The position numbers were made by a program, and so were the translations under genes. From assembly GCA_024036415.1 (NCBI GenBank), contig JAMWET010003098.1:925001-989000 (forward strand): a DNA stretch of 64,000 bases, in the 5' to 3' direction. The notes under the pieces are model-generated. The model searched no databases, was not told where the DNA came from, and saw only the letters and a program-made list of their open reading frames with translations. This document shows, in pieces, positions 47,032 through 60,118 of this stretch. Positions within the stretch are counted from its first letter, which is position 1, and each line of letters opens with the position of its first letter. The DNA comes from Prochilodus magdalenae. Lineage: Eukaryota; Chordata; Actinopteri; Characiformes; Prochilodontidae.

Positions 47032-47584
47032 TACAGGGGTTGGACAATGAAACTGAAACACCTGTCATTTTAGTGTGGGCGGTCTCATGGCTAAATTGGA
47101 CCAGCCTGGTGGCCAATCTTTATTAATTGCACATTGCACCAGTAAGAGCAGAGTGTGAAGGTTCAGTTAGCAGGTAAGAGCACAGTTCTGCTCAAAATAC
47201 TGCAATGCACACAGCATTATGGGTGACATACCAGAGTTCAAAAGAGGACAAACTGTTGGTGCAGACGTCATTCTTGCTAAATGGCGCATCTGTGACCAAG
47301 ACAGCATCGGCCACAAGTCTTTGTGATTGTATTCAAGAGCCACGGTATCCAGGGTAATGTCAGCACATACCACCAAGAAAGGACGAACCACATCCAACAG
47401 GATTAACTGTGGACGCAAGAGGAAGCTGTCTGAAAGGGATGTTCGGGTGCTAACCCGGATTGTATCCAAAAAACATAAAACCACGGCTGCCCAAATCACG
47501 CTGTATTGGCCGCAAAAGGAGGCCCTACACCATACTAATAAATGATTGTGGTGTAAAACCAGGTTTCATTGTCCAACCCCTGTA
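47032..47584 (+). mobile_element. Tc1-like deletion derivative (family T, copy 2)
   Basis: The left end TACAGGGGTTGGACAATGAA begins at 47032, and the inverse right end (CATTGTCCAACCCCTGTA) finishes at 47584. It is nearly collinear with copy 1 (5949-6486) but keeps more of the transposase N-terminus and has several short insertions relative to it. Confidence 0.88.
47219..47548 (+). pseudogene. Tc1-like transposase N-terminal half, frameshifted
   Basis: It starts MGDIPEFKRGQTVGA, shifts frame, and resumes as SRATVSRVMSAHTTKKGRTT, GRKRKLSERDVRVL and TRIVSKKHKTTAAQ. These are the two helix-turn-helix parts and linker (GRKR, AT-hook-like) that bind Tc1 inverted repeats. It then jumps to a late segment near QKEALHHTNK, so the DDE catalytic core is deleted. 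Confidence 0.78.
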
Positions 47585-48880
47585 ATTCATTACTGCTAAT
47601 TCACTGACCTTTAACCCTGCCGGCATGCAGACTTCTGGTCCCACCTTGCCTAGCTAGTGGCTAGCAAAACAGCAAAAAGAGAAAGATTCAAGATGAACAT
47701 TGTGAATTCAGAGATTAATCGACAGATTAATTTGCATATATTTACACTCCAACTGGTTTCCTTATGTGTTTAACCTGCCACAAGAAACAAAAAGTCAAAA
47801 GCTGAGAAAAAAAACTGTTCAACTTTAGCGGAAAGCCACTGCCGAAGACACGAGAAAAGCAACTAGCGATGTAAGTCTGTGTTTTTGTTTAGGTTCTAGT
47901 GTTTAGCTGCTCTCCCTGAACATTAACACTACATTTATATTATATTATATTATATTATATTATATTATATTATAGCCTGTATAAAATTAGCACAGTAGTA
48001 GGACATTAGCACATACTGAGACATTAACAGCCAACAAAAAAACTGGTTGAGTTGCTAACCGCTGTCTTATAAGAACCATTACAAGTATATATTGGCCTCA
48101 TAAGTAAACCAGTTAATAAGCCCAATTATGTATTCACAGAGTGCAAGAAACCACAGTGTCAGAGGTATCAATTTGAGTGACAAGTATGAACAGATATTGA
48201 GGAGACTGTGGTTCTGGGCATGGCCGGATGCCCACTCGGGAGAAGGATCCAGTCTGCAGCAGTGAGCATACTGACTGAATAAAGGCAACTGGTCTTTAAT
48301 CTGGTACGAAAGAAGCAGGCCAACATTTCTCAGCTCTTTCATAGCCGCATTCCCTGTCTTCACTGTACAGTCCCTTACACTACTAAGCTCCACTTGACAC
48401 TAGAGGGTACTGGCCAGCACGGGCTGTATGCCCATTATGTGGTGGAAAGAAAAGACGAACAAGCAGAAGAAGCAGCTTGAAAAATAGGAAAACTAGGTCT
48501 TATCTGCAAGCACTGTTCTATAGGAAATCAGACCACCAGGCCATGTTTGGTGGGAAATCCCAGCAATGGGGATTGAGTTACAAGGCAACCTGTGGGACTG
48601 AATTCTTCTGTGGTTAAGGAACTGGGATGTCAGGTTCTTTCCAGGGCATTGCTATTGTATCAAGATTGCTTATTTGTTTTTTTATTTTACTTATGTGTGT
48701 ATTTTGTGGTGTAGATGGCCTCATGTTTACCTGTGTTGGTTTTTGCTCTACACACTGTACCAGGAACACTAATTTCCATGAGCTTTGGATCTTTGCAAAT
48801 TCTCCCTGAGCTTTAGCCTCATGGTTTATCAGTGTATTCAAATAAGCTGAAGTTTTAGTTTTACATTATGATTATGATGT
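47585..48880. other. No gene seen; (TTATA)n at 47935-47973
   Basis: A pentanucleotide TTATA array of about eight units lies at 47935-47973. Minus ORFs at 48079-48393 and 48614-48841 have ordinary composition but no domain. CTAGCTAGTGGCTAGC at 47651 is a short palindrome-like run. Confidence 0.45.
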
Positions 48881-48882
48881 GG

Positions 48883-49087
48883 TTGGTGTAGCTCAGCGGA
48901 TAACGCCACTACCTGCCAGGGTTCTACGACCACATGTGGAAGACTGGGGTTCGAATCCTGGTCTGGGTGACTATGCTGTGCTACACCAATAAGAGTTTTT
49001 GGGCAAGACTCCTAACACTATACTGGCCTACCTGTAATATGATTAACCCTGTAGGTCGCTCTGGATAAGAGTGTGAGATAAATGTCA
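48883..49087 (+). mobile_element. tRNA-derived SINE with L2-type tail (family A, copy 3)
   Basis: A box TAGCTCAGCGG and perfect B box GGTTCGAATCC (48948-48958). The body CACCAATAAGAG is followed by GGGCAAGACTCCTAACACTA and a tail GTCGCTCTGGATAAGAGTGT. It ends near AATGTCAAAAAAT. Confidence 0.9.
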
Positions 49088-51357
49088 AAAAATCTACTTT
49101 AGTTCAGTCCAGTATTGTAAAAAAAAAAAGTATATCCCTCCCAATACATTTCTCTCAAACAATTTAGAAACTTTAGCATGGCTTGAAAAGAGTCCTCACC
49201 GACTGGATCAAACCACTATCCTGCTGCCTGGTAGCTCAGCAGCATGGTATTAAGATGGGGATGTCTTTGGTGAACAGGTCAGACACGTTAATTTAATAAG
49301 ACCTAAAGAATAGGGAAAATAAGAAAAGCTGCGTTTGGATTTTGACCCGTTTGTGAAAGTTATTGTTAGCGCTGCATTTCTATTCATAGGATATTCCCAT
49401 ATGCTTGTAGAGAAGGGTAAGAGAAAGACCGGAGGCAGTCTGTCAGTTTGTATTTGCTTTTATCATCATCTACCATGCTGAGTGAGGCATTAAGGCACTA
49501 AGGGCTGCCTGTACAGGAACCAAACTGATTCGTGCTGTTTGACTCCTCCAGAGAGAACCTTTCCATATGCAACCAGGACATTCTGTCCAAAGGTGTCCTT
49601 CTCACAAGAGGATTGTAGTACACTGAGAACTTCAGTCACCTGCTAAGACTTCCTAGAGTGAGTCAAGTGTTAACTGAACCATACTCAGGCTTGGACATGA
49701 CACCTTCAAAGTTTTTCTGCTCCCGAGAGTTTGTTGGTAAGAAGATGGAGGGATTAGGGGAAGGAGAGAAAGAGAGAGGGGAGGATGAGAAGGCTAGTTT
49801 CTCTGATTTGTCTGCTGAATTTCCCGCAGGCTAGGCAGTCAGAGCGGTGCTGGAGTGTTCATATGCATTTATGTGGAAAGTGCTCCTGTCTCCTCTGATC
49901 TTGTTCATTTTCACACACATACTTCTTTCTTACACTCTCTCTCTCTCTCTCTCTCTCACTCTTTCTCTTTCTCTCTGTCTGTCTTTGTGAGCTTGTGTAG
50001 CCTACAGCACCCCTCTCTGTGTAGCTGTTCCCCTCTCTCCCCTGTGTCCTGGGGCCCTGGGGCGACATGCTGTGTTTCTCCCTCTCCTCTCTGGAGCTCA
50101 ACTGTAGAAGAGAGGAAAACATGAACCGAAACAGGGGAGTTCTACTCCAGGGGGATTTGTGCAGGTCACTTCCCTGAGCTACTGATGCATGACTCTGGGC
50201 TTTTTTTTTTAGAGTAGACTCTAGCTTGCAACTCTTGCTTAACTTTTTCATTAAAACATAAACACACATCATCCCATTGTGCTAGAGAATCATCAGAAGA
50301 TCTTGTGGCTCCACAGCACCTATTTAGATGATGAACTATGGAGTGTACAGTCTTCTCAAAAAACTTTGGGAAATCCCAGCTTTGGCATGGATAGACTGAT
50401 TGGGCCAGAGCAGGGTTAGTAGGGGTTAGTATGTCACATGCACAGGCTCAAAAATCATATGTGGCTGGATGTTTAGGTGAAATCCAATATACTAATACAA
50501 ATAGTAATACTAGTTTAGATATGATGACAGTAGGAGAGCATCTAATAGCACTCTGGGAAGACAGGTCATTCACTGAGTTCTCATTGATTACTTTTTCAAC
50601 AAGTAGACAATTATCAAATTCATCTGCTCAGGGAAAGAAACCGAAGCACCTCTAGTTTTTTGTGCACTGTGTGCAGTGACTCACTTTCACCAGACAGGTT
50701 TCTAAATGTTGCGTAATGTAGTCCCAAACTACATATGTACCACATACAGTTGGAAATCTGACACATTGTGCCACCAAAACAAGCAGTGTACATGCCAAAA
50801 TTGCAAATTCTGTTTCTGTCACATTTGTTGGGTGTCCATGCAAAAGGAGAGCGATAACGGTGGGAGAGAACTTTATCTATTAATCCTCTGGTTTATCCTA
50901 AACTTCTTGATAGCTGCTGTCTTTTAAACCTTGAGCATTTTGTACAGCTTTTGTTAGTCAAAGTTTAATTTCATGCACTCAGTGCTTTAGATGTCAACTT
51001 CAAATCCATTCCATGAGTCTTCATAACCCAGAATAAAACACAACAGATTCATGCTTTATTTAAACATGTGGCAGCATTACACGTGTGCCACACCAGCTTA
51101 CGCTCCACATCACACAGCCTATTTCCCTGCAAGGCGTGTGTGGCTGTGTTTGAAACAGGATGCGTTATCTCCATGATGCAGCTCTCTCTCCTTCTCTATG
51201 TCACATGGCTGGAGCAGGTGGCTAAATGTCTTTGCTAAAAGCTGTGGGATTCTCCCCTGGCGGAACTGGAGCCCCTCTTCTCCAGATCAGGCCCTGTCTC
51301 TGGGACTCTGCCATCTGCTTGGCCCTTTCTGGTTTGGGCCTCCCCAGTGCTTCACTC
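49088..51357. other. No gene seen
   Basis: Noncoding DNA with GA-rich (49760-49790) and CT-rich (49932-49985) runs. ORFs of up to 137 codons have no domain. Confidence 0.4.

Positions 51358-51360
<3 letters not shown>

Positions 51361-51399
<39 letters not shown>
51361..51399. repeat. (CA)n microsatellite
   Basis: About 19 CA units. Confidence 0.95.
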
Positions 51400-51401
<2 letters not shown>

Positions 51402-52029
51402 AGCTCATTGCAGCTTGGCTAGGCCACAAGACCATGCTGCAAAACATCACATCCCTCAAAGCAATAACTCAGAGGCTGTAATGATGACCCAGACAGGAGC
51501 GCATTCCAAACAGGGCATGGTGAGATAGAGCACTGTGTGTAGTAGACATTTGTTATGGCCATAGACTAAACAAACTGCAGGTTTGTCTTCAGTCATCCTA
51601 AGTTAATCTCCTACTAGAAAGGCGGAAGCCAAAAGGGACTTTTCTGCTGCATTGCAGTCTGAATTCATCATCTTTAACAACCAGGTTTTGTGGTTTGTGA
51701 TTTGAATATTGCAGTTGTGGCAGCTGTCGTAATGGTCTAATAATTGATATCACATTTTACCCGTTTGCAAAGCAAAGTAGTTGCTGACAGAGGACACTAG
51801 ACAAAAGCTGAATGTCTCCAGCATGACCATAGATTGTTTTCAGTAGTCATGTGTTCTCAAAGTTTGGAATGTTGAAGTAATTTGATTTTATTTCATGCTG
51901 CCAGGATGGCAATTTAAAAGTTACTCCTAAAAATGACTTGATTCCTATTGATTCCTATTGCCTGCATTATGGATTAAGTACTACAATTAATTGAATGTGA
52001 ATGTTGCCAACATGTGTCACACTCATTGG
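51400..52029. other. No gene seen
   Basis: Noncoding DNA; GATTCCTATT is repeated in tandem at 51938-51959. Confidence 0.4.
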
Positions 52030-52262
52030 TTTACATTTGTAGATGTGAACACACACACAGTGGCAGCAAAACAGTGAGCAACCCTATCGACGCCACACAG
52101 GGAGCAGTTGGGGCTCAGGTGCCTTGCTCAATGGTGCTTCAGTCATGTCCTGTCAGTCCAGGGGATCGAACCAGCAACCCTCTGCTTACAAAGCTAGTTC
52201 CCCAAGCTCCAGCCCACAACTACCACTGTGCAGTAAGGTTGCCTTATAAAGTATTTGTGAGT
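52030..52262 (-). mobile_element. tRNA-derived SINE (family C, copy 1)
   Basis: On minus the head has GGGGAACTAGCTTTGTAAGC, with a perfect B box GGTTCGATCC (complement near 52164). The body follows with TGACTGAAGCACCATTGAGC, AAGGCACCTGAGCCCCAACT and GGGTTGCTCACTG, then CACTGTGTGTGTGTTCACAT. This is a recurrent fish repeat plan. A second copy is at 55895. Confidence 0.78.
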
Positions 52263-54924
52263 GGCATGAAATTACTTTATTGTTAGTTATAGATTAGGTC
52301 ATAAACAGCATACAATGATAATTAAGGGTTTATAACAAACAAAATGTGTTGTATCTTGTGAATATGAATATGTGGATGAAGCTGATATGGGATAATGCCG
52401 ACTGATGGAGGAGCAAAGTAAGATAAGCAACCGGCGAGACCATAATTCAACATTATGGATGAATGTGGGCTAACTATATGGCAAGCAGCAGGTCACTGTG
52501 TCCCTTTTCATTTGTATTTTAACTTGATGATTTTAAAGCTGTTTATAGCCTAATTTGTAGCTATTATTAAAAATTTTAAACTGTTCATTAGTCGCTTGTA
52601 AGGGTAGCAAAGTGGTACACAAGCGTGTTTTGGAAGTCTGAATATCATGTTTTGCGCTTTGATGCCCTGGTGCTTTTTTCTGCCTGTAGTATTAATGGAG
52701 TGTGTCTGCATTCAAGGGTAACCCAGTTCAGTTAGTGAACTACTGCTCCCACTTCCCAAAGTTTTTCATGGTTCAGAGTGTGTGATAGCGGAACTGAGTG
52801 TCTTTCAGTAGTCTATGACTGGAATGGGAGCTTCCTGTGGTTCCTGCTGATACTGTGGCTTTAAAGTGAAAGAGAACCAGATGAGTAGCCTTAGCTACCA
52901 GATAACAAACACAACATATATCTTACGGAGACAGACAGAGGGTATAGAAGAGACTGTTAAAGGCCTGCAGGTCGGGCAGAAGCCACTGGAATTCCTCATT
53001 TAATCTGACCGAGAAGGTTGATGGGGTCCCCCATGAACACATCCTCATTTCTAAAGCAGAGGAGATATCACAGTTAAGGTGAGGAGGAGGCCTCTTTCAC
53101 ACAGGAAGCAGAGCCGGGGGAGGAGTGAGTGTATATGTGAGACCTAACTGACCACAGCCAGAAATACCATGCAGATCTTTCTAACTGAAACCACAGGTTA
53201 AGCGCATCTTGTATACACTATTGATGACAGCGAGGACCTGAGACAACAAGCAAGCTAAGTGAGTTAATAGCAGTGGAAGAAGACTCTGAGACAAATTAGC
53301 CTGAGGAAGACATCCTGGACATTCTGATGAGCAGGCTTCCTAAAGACTACAGATCCCTGCCAGGTGGTAAGACCTTCTTGATTGCCCTTAGAAAGACAGG
53401 CCTTCTCCAAAACCTTTCATTGATAGAGAGCTAACTTTACATCATGTGAAGATGCTTTAAAAAGGTTCATCATCCTTGCACGTCCACAGTTTCCAAAAAT
53501 CCATTGAAAGGTTGTGGATTTAAAGAGCCAAAAAGATCTCCAATAATTTGCTGCATTTAACATATTAAATCATAGCAGTTTTACATATGTTAAAGGGGTT
53601 TAACTGGGGCGCCCAAAAATATCTATACTCTACATAGATACCAGAGTACACCAGTCTTAAACTACACTGCAAATCAGAGAATTTGAAATGTCTGACATTT
53701 TCTAAAATTTGTATGTCTGCAAAAGTAGCTTTACTCTTAAACTGCAGTGCTCAAAATATAATATTAAATAAAGGACTTTGTATTAAATTTGAAAATAATA
53801 CACGATAGACGTTTTCACTGGTGAATTTGGACCCCACTGAATGTGTATGTATGTAACTGTTGCTTAACAGACTAATAGAAATGGTTCAAAATTACTCGGA
53901 AAACAATTATATACTGTATATACTTTTTTATACTACACCAAAGCCCTAATCTAATCTAATACCTCATCGTTCCATACATGCTATTTCATAGCCACAATGT
54001 CTTCGCCATTGTTTGAAAACAGGAAAGACCCTTCTATGAGTGGGGAGGTCTAGACTTGCCGTGTAGGTGTAGATGATTGCACAGATAAAATGAGAGTAAG
54101 AGAGAGTGGGACAGACGGTTCTGGAACTTTCTGGATGTAGTTTTTAGGTGTAGTCTGGGTTCTGTTAGATCATGGGTTACCCTGTGGTGCTCTGTGGTGT
54201 GTAGGAGACTGAGAGATGAAGACAGAGCCATTCAGCAAACACAGCGGAAGCTTTAATGCAGACAGCTGGCTAAAAATAGAGGATCTGCACGCAAACTAAA
54301 CTACTTCAAACATCACCTTGGCCGGTGTGTGTGTGTGTGTGTGTGTGAGAGAGACAGAGAGAAAAAGAGAGATAGAGAGGGAGAATTCCTGAAGGTCATT
54401 AGTCTTGTGCTTGAATGATTGCTGTGTAAACAGCGAGGCCATAAGCACTCTAAAAACAATAGAGGCATGTCTGCTGCCTGGCATACCAAACAGCCAGTGT
54501 GTGAATGGGAGGAGAGGGATGAAGTCTATTTAATGCGTTCGAACCCTCTCCTTTATAATAACCCACTCAGAGAGCAAACACACAAACATTCACTCTGCCA
54601 CATGCGCACACTCTCATGTACATGCTTAAGTGGTGACTGAGAAGCATTGTTAGTTCAGAGGTTGAATAAGGGAAATTTCAGCATGTTGGATATAAACAGC
54701 GTGTGTGCGCTATTGTGTTTGTCCTGACAGCAGTAAATCAGGAAAATAAATAAAACAACAAACAAAAAGCTTCACAAAGTGTTTTTTTACAAAAGCTGCA
54801 CGTTTCCTGTTTACGACATACCTATTTTGTGTTGGTCACTAAGATTAAGGTCACTGGGTTAGCCATGAAAAGTTATTCTTACATAAACAGAAACGTTTGA
54901 ATCACCCAGTCAGACTGCACGTTG
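52263..54924. other. No gene seen; GT/GA run at 54326-54375
   Basis: Noncoding DNA, AT-rich around 53560-53960. The only clear repeat is GT (54326-54348) followed by GA. Confidence 0.45.
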
Positions 54925-55215
54925 AGCAGCACTATGGCGCAGTAGGTAGTGCTGTCACCTTACTGCAAGAAGGACCTGGGTTTGACCCTGTCTGGGGTGC
55001 ATGAGGGCCTTTCTGGTTGGAGTTTGCATGTTCTCCCCATGTCCCCACTTCCACAGTCCAAGAGATCCAATCAATAAATTGGAGATGCTAAATTACCGCT
55101 AGGTGTGAGTGTGAACGTGTATGTCTGGGTGTCTGCCCTATGATGGCAGGCATTCCTTGCCTCCTGCCCAATGAATTATGGGATAGACTCCAGCACCACC
55201 CCACATGATCCCACC
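54925..55215 (+). mobile_element. DANA/V-SINE-like SINE (family B, copy 2)
   Basis: Head AGCAGCACTATGGCGCAGTA with A-box-like TGGCGCAGTAGG and B-box-like GGGTTTGACCC. Next is the central block GGAGTTTGCATGTTCTCCCC and CCACAGTCCAAGAGATCC. Then comes AAATTACCGCTAGGTGTGAG, and a 3' part with GGGATAGACTCCAGCACCAC. It is the opposite orientation to the copy at 40849. Confidence 0.85.
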
Positions 55216-55894
55216 CTGACACCATGCTTTCCAATAACCCACATGAACAAGAGTGAGACCAATAGTTCTGATCCTCAAAACCTCACTAGAGTTTCTCACA
55301 AACTACAGCGTCGCAGGGTTTGTCGCAAACTAATGTGACTTTAGATCTAAGTGACACTGGCAAATGACAGCAAGGGTGCTCTCTGCACAGAACAATCCTC
55401 CTTCTCTGTCCACATGGTTCTCGGTTTAGCTGCCATGCTTACAGCTTCTTCCGTACACACTGACAAGTTTTGTTTAGCTCAGCTCTAATTGGTTGACGTC
55501 TTTTAGGCTTGACATCAGCATCACATTTTGCACCAGAGACTTCTGGACCACCACACGTTACAGGAAGCTGAGTCGTAAATATTAACCATGGTTAGACTGA
55601 GAGTAAGAAATTCCACAACACAGTATAATCAGGCAAGATCATCATTTAAGATCACTCCTGTATGGGGAGAACTTTTGGAAGACGCAAATTTGTTCTGTTA
55701 CTGGCCATACAGTCAGCCCACATGCATCTATAATGTTGAACCTGAGGTCTTGCCGGTTGCTTATCTTACTTTGCTTCTCCACCAGTCAGCATTATCACTT
55801 TCAGCTTCAGCCACTATGGATATTCACAAGATACAAGACATTTTGTTTGTTATAAACACTTAATTATCATTTTATAATATAATAACCAATAACT
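55216..55894. other. No gene seen
   Basis: A 91-codon ORF at 55588 starts in a good ACCATGG context, but it has no domain and lies next to a SINE. Confidence 0.4.
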
Positions 55895-56025
55895 ATCACT
55901 AAGTAATTTAAGCCACTCACAAATGCTTTGTAGGGCAACCTTATTGCACCGTGACAGTTGTGGGCTGGAGTTTAGGGAATTAGCTTTGTAAGCTGGTTAG
56001 ATCCCCTAAACTGACAGGATCTGCT
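55895..56025 (+). mobile_element. tRNA-derived SINE (family C, copy 2, partial)
   Basis: CAACCTTATTGCACCGTGAC, GTTGTGGGCTGGAGTTTAGG and GAATTAGCTTTGTAAGC match the head of copy 1 in inverse orientation. The B box is decayed (GGTTAGATCCC). The body is truncated after ACTGACAGGATCTG. Confidence 0.7.
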
Positions 56026-58227
56026 TCCGATATCAAAGGTGGATAACACCACATAGCATGGCTGCTACTTACAGGTTGCTGTTGGAGTGGGTTTCTAACA
56101 AAGGGGGCACTACACCTCTTTTCCCCTCCCCGTGTGGAAACCGCAGGTGGCTTCCTATTTGCTAGCCTATATTGGATTTTCCATCCCACCTTAAATAGAG
56201 CTGCAGTTACCTTGTGGCTCCTGTACAAGCTGTAGTATTTATGTTGGAACGGACCGTTGGATTAAGAAGCAGGAAGCCAACTTCAGCCTCGTTTAAAGCT
56301 TAACAAACCAAGTCTGCTGACAGTTCCTTGGGATAGGTGTGAAAAGTGCCGACATCCCCATCACAGCTTGCACCAGTAGTCAACCATTGCTTCTGCTGCA
56401 TTGCTATGGTTTCTGTTGGGCTGGATTGTGAGCTGGTATATGCTAATTTTGTGTGTTTGGGAGTGGAGTGAGGGGGTCGTTTTGGGTGGAGTCGGCCTAG
56501 GATCTGGAATCAGTCCATACCTTGGTCCTCTTTTGCAAATGCAGGCTTTGTATTTGAAGCAGGAGACAACATTGTTTATGGTTTCTATGAACTGAATTCC
56601 TCTTATTCTATGACAGTATACTGCTGGTGAAGAAACCTATGCAAATGCTTGTGGTGAAATCTGTAACCGCTACTTCAGTTCTTGTAACTAGTTCACCAGA
56701 TATAATTTGTTCACTGTGCTTATGTTGATTTGAATCTAGCCTATATTACATAGTGTTTTGCAAGCATGAGCACACTGCTGAGGAAACCCCACATCCTGAT
56801 GTTGTATATTGCGTGTGTAGTATGTCCTTGCCTTTGGGGTGGTTAGAGGTTAAATAAGTGTTTACAATGTTATAGACACACTCGTGTGTCCTCCTTTCCA
56901 GGGCTTAGTGAGATGACTGCAGGCCTGGGGGACAGACGGAAGAATGGAGAGAGGGATTAATAAAGAGGAGGATGAAAAGAGGAAAGAGTAGAAGTGAATT
57001 CTCCCTCCACTCCATCTCCATGGAGAGGTGCAGGAGAATAGGCCAGCTGCCAGTGACAGTGACAGTCTAGCTACTGCTGTTGTGTAGCAGCCTGTCTGTC
57101 CGTCTGTCTGTCATTGTGTCTGCGGGCATCCATGTGCGCATACAGGAGAGGCTCACTTTTAGAGTATGTCAGTTATTCTCTGTATAGTTCGCGTGTATAA
57201 GGTGATTAAAATGCCTCTGGAGATTCGGCCATTCTTTGAGTCTCTTGGCAGTGTCACAGTTGGTAGAATGCTAATACTCTGCCCTCCTTTTTTCCATGGC
57301 ACTCTCTGTCTCTTCCGAAGAAGCGGGAGAGTATGAGAGTGCATACACAAACAGAGAGCTTGTGTGTGTGTGTGTGTCTGAAGTTTTTCTGGTCAGAATG
57401 TGTGCTGTGGTGCGCCATAGACTGAGGTTAGAGGAATTAGGCAGGAGACAGTTGCTTTGGCCCAACGCCAGCACTATTAGTCTCACATGGGGTGGTCAGT
57501 GGGGTTATGCTCCTTGCACACTGAAGCGTTTGTGTGTAGATGTGGAAATGTTTGTGTTTGTGTAAGTGTGTGTGTGTGTGTGTGTGATGAAGATTGTGGC
57601 GAGCGGTTTTGTCAGAGTGTGTGTCAGCAGCACCAGTGAGCCGCAGGTCCGGTTCGAGGCAGTTTGATGGCTTTTGAAGCAGCCCAGCCGTTTGATGCAT
57701 CTGTCCAAAATGCTCCTTCACAAGTCATTACTTTGGATCTATTGATTGGATCCCAGCATGTATGGTAACACAGTTCAGCCAATCATGACGCTCAAAGCAA
57801 ATACACACCTCAGTTGTACTTTTCTCTGTCTGAGTTGGCGTGCGATGCTTTGGTGGGGGTTTTGACTAAGCAAAGATGAAAGAATTATCTGCTTTGCTCA
57901 GTGGGAGTGCTTCCAGAGAAGCCACATTGATTCAGGAGAAAGGGAGGGTTCTTCTGGTTTGTACGGTTTGCTTTTAAAGCATGTGGTTTTCCAACACAGG
58001 CTCTGGCAGAGTGAACTTGGCAGCAGTAGGCTGTAGTTTAGGTCCACTGACTGTTGCACGTTTCGCAGGGAATTTGGCAGCAGCTGATTACAGTTTAAAC
58101 CCAAAGCCGGCACAAAGTCAGACAGAACTGTCTCGCCACACAGTATTTATCATACTGGAGTCTTGATGCATGACAACAGGGCTTTTCCTCAATGAGACAT
58201 TAGATCACATTGCAGGATTCTCTAGTA
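56026..58227. other. No gene seen
   Basis: Short GT runs lie at 57361-57378 and 57568-57586, and CTGT repeats at 57092-57112. Positions 56883-56957 have an acceptor-like sequence and a short open frame that I did not accept. Confidence 0.4.
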
Positions 58228-58326
58228 CAGTGTTCCCAACAGACGGTCCACATTTTTGCTCCAACTCAAATCCCAGCAAATAGATAGATAAGGAAATAAA
58301 TGTGGACCACTGGTGTCCAATCTGTG
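58228..58326. repeat. Small imperfect palindromic repeat
   Basis: The left arm TTCCCAACAGACGGTCCACA and the inverse of the right arm (AATGTGGACCACTGGTGTCC) pair with mismatches around a centre containing TAGATAGATAAGG. It resembles a tiny MITE. Confidence 0.45.
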
Positions 58327-59119
58327 GTCAACTCTTTTGCCAAGGTGGCATTCTGCTGCAAGCCCTCACACCACTGTGATTGTTCCTCCAGTGGCATCCA
58401 TAGTGAACCAGTTTGAGCCCCATCCTGTAAGCCGGGTAGAACAAGTCAGTAGAGTGGTTTCAGAGTGGTATGTCTTTTAGCTGACTGTGGTGTTTACGGA
58501 TTATGTGGGAGTGTGCCAGGTTTGCTGGTAATTTGTGATTGCGTTATGTGATGCGGTCACCTTGTACCAAAGAAAAGGGCCGGAGCGTGTTGTTATTGTG
58601 TATGACATCCAGGCTGTGATGTTTAAACCTGTCTGGTAATTTGGTCAAATGAAATGACCGTGAAGATCAGCACCCTTTTAGTTCCGCAATAATACAATGT
58701 ATTTCCCACAGTGTGTCGTAACGTTTTAAACAAAAAGGCCCCAGTTGTGTTTTGCAGGCCTGTGGTCTATGGTGCATTGTGGTTGCTACATTGCCTGTGC
58801 TGAGAGAGCCAAGCCGTGTATCAGATAAAGAAGAGCTGTTGCCAGGAAAGGGGAAGTGTAGAGGAATGATTTAGCCTTTTCTATTTAGCCTTTTCTCTCC
58901 ACCTCGCCTCTCTCACCTCTGGACTGTTAGGTCAACGATTTAAGTTCTGCTTTTTGCGACTGGGTAGTGGCGACTTGCTAAACTGTCTTATAGCTCACCC
59001 CACCCTTTGAACTGTAGCTCACCTACATATTCACTAATGCATGAGCGTAGGGGCGCTTTCTAGGAATCTGTATTTCAGGGTTGTGTGTTAAATAAGGCTT
59101 AACAGTTTTCATTCCAGTA

Positions 59120-59124
<5 letters not shown>
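58327..59124. other. No gene seen
   Basis: Noncoding DNA. Confidence 0.4.
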
Positions 59125-59214
<90 letters not shown>

Positions 59215-59236
59215 CTATATATATATATATATATAT

Positions 59237-59311
<75 letters not shown>
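59125..59311. repeat. Compound (CT)n-(TA)n array
   Basis: About 41 CT units run straight into about 50 TA units with GAGA-type interruption at 59236-59242. Confidence 0.97.
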
Positions 59312-59519
59312 ACTCTCACACCCTTTAACACTGTCTCGCTCTTCTGCTCCTTCTCACGCATTTCAGCACTTAAAGGAAGTGTGTGTATGTGTGTGTGAAC
59401 CACAGAGGAGTGCTCCATTAGTTTATTTAGAGGGATTCCTTGAGTGCGCCTGCTTTGTTTGTCATGTAAATCACTCTTTGTGATGCGACTTGCAAGCAGA
59501 CTTTGAACTGCAGACACTT

Positions 59520-59700
59520 TTAATTAATGTAGGCTAAAAACCCAGCAAACAGCAATTAAACCTCCCCAGCTCCATTTGCCTTGGTAAAGCAGGCCATCAT
59601 TAAGGCTGCAAAGCCTGAATTAAGAACACAGAGCCTCTTCCTTCGGCTTCAAACGCATGCAGATTGAGCATGTGAGGACGCAAGCAGAGCTGAACAGTGT
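59520..59700. promoter_or_regulatory. Candidate conserved noncoding element
   Basis: Complex repeat-free sequence with CAGCAATTAAACC, GCCATCATTAAGGC and GCCTGAATTAAG words. An imperfect inverted pair (CATTAAGGCTGC / GCAAAGCCTGAATTAAG) is also visible. Function is inferred from appearance only. Confidence 0.2.
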
Positions 59701-59924
59701 CATCTGAGTATATGCCACATTATCTTTGGCTTACCAGTGTGTTCCTCTCCTGTGTTTCACGTTCTCTCTGGTTCTGTTCAACTCCTTGAGTTTTCAGAGG
59801 AGCATCAGCTAAGGTATTCTGTTCCGCTTCTCAAGGGTCGGAGTCCGGCAGGGTTTAGTGATTTCCCAATGCTAATATACCTACCAGCCTGTACACCATT
59901 CCAATGATATGCTACCCAAAAATG

Positions 59925-60118
59925 TAACTACAGTGCTTGGAGTCCTTTGTTTGTTTGTCATAATACAATGGATACACAAATGTGATTGTGAAAACATCCA
60001 AGAATTTTATTTTGGTCAGAAATGCATGCACACATATAACAAATTATTGCACTGAAATCAATGCATTTGAACCACGACCCATAACAGTGCATCAGTGCTT
60101 TTATACAGGACTATATTT
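59925..60118. mobile_element. Possible Tc1-like remnant ends
   Basis: ACAGTGCTTGGAGTCC at 59931 and the inverse-looking end TTTTATACAGGACTA at about 60098-60113 resemble the TACAGTCCTGTGTAAAAG end at 29872. There is no transposase content. Confidence 0.3.

Noticed and set aside
55588..55863. 91-codon ORF in ACCATGG context
   Set aside because: Single short frame with no domain, next to a SINE; expected by chance in 64 kb.
56883..56957. Possible last exon: CTCCTTTCCAG acceptor, then SEMTAGLGDRRKNGERD and a stop
   Set aside because: Only 18 codons, with no upstream partner exon and no clear poly(A) context.
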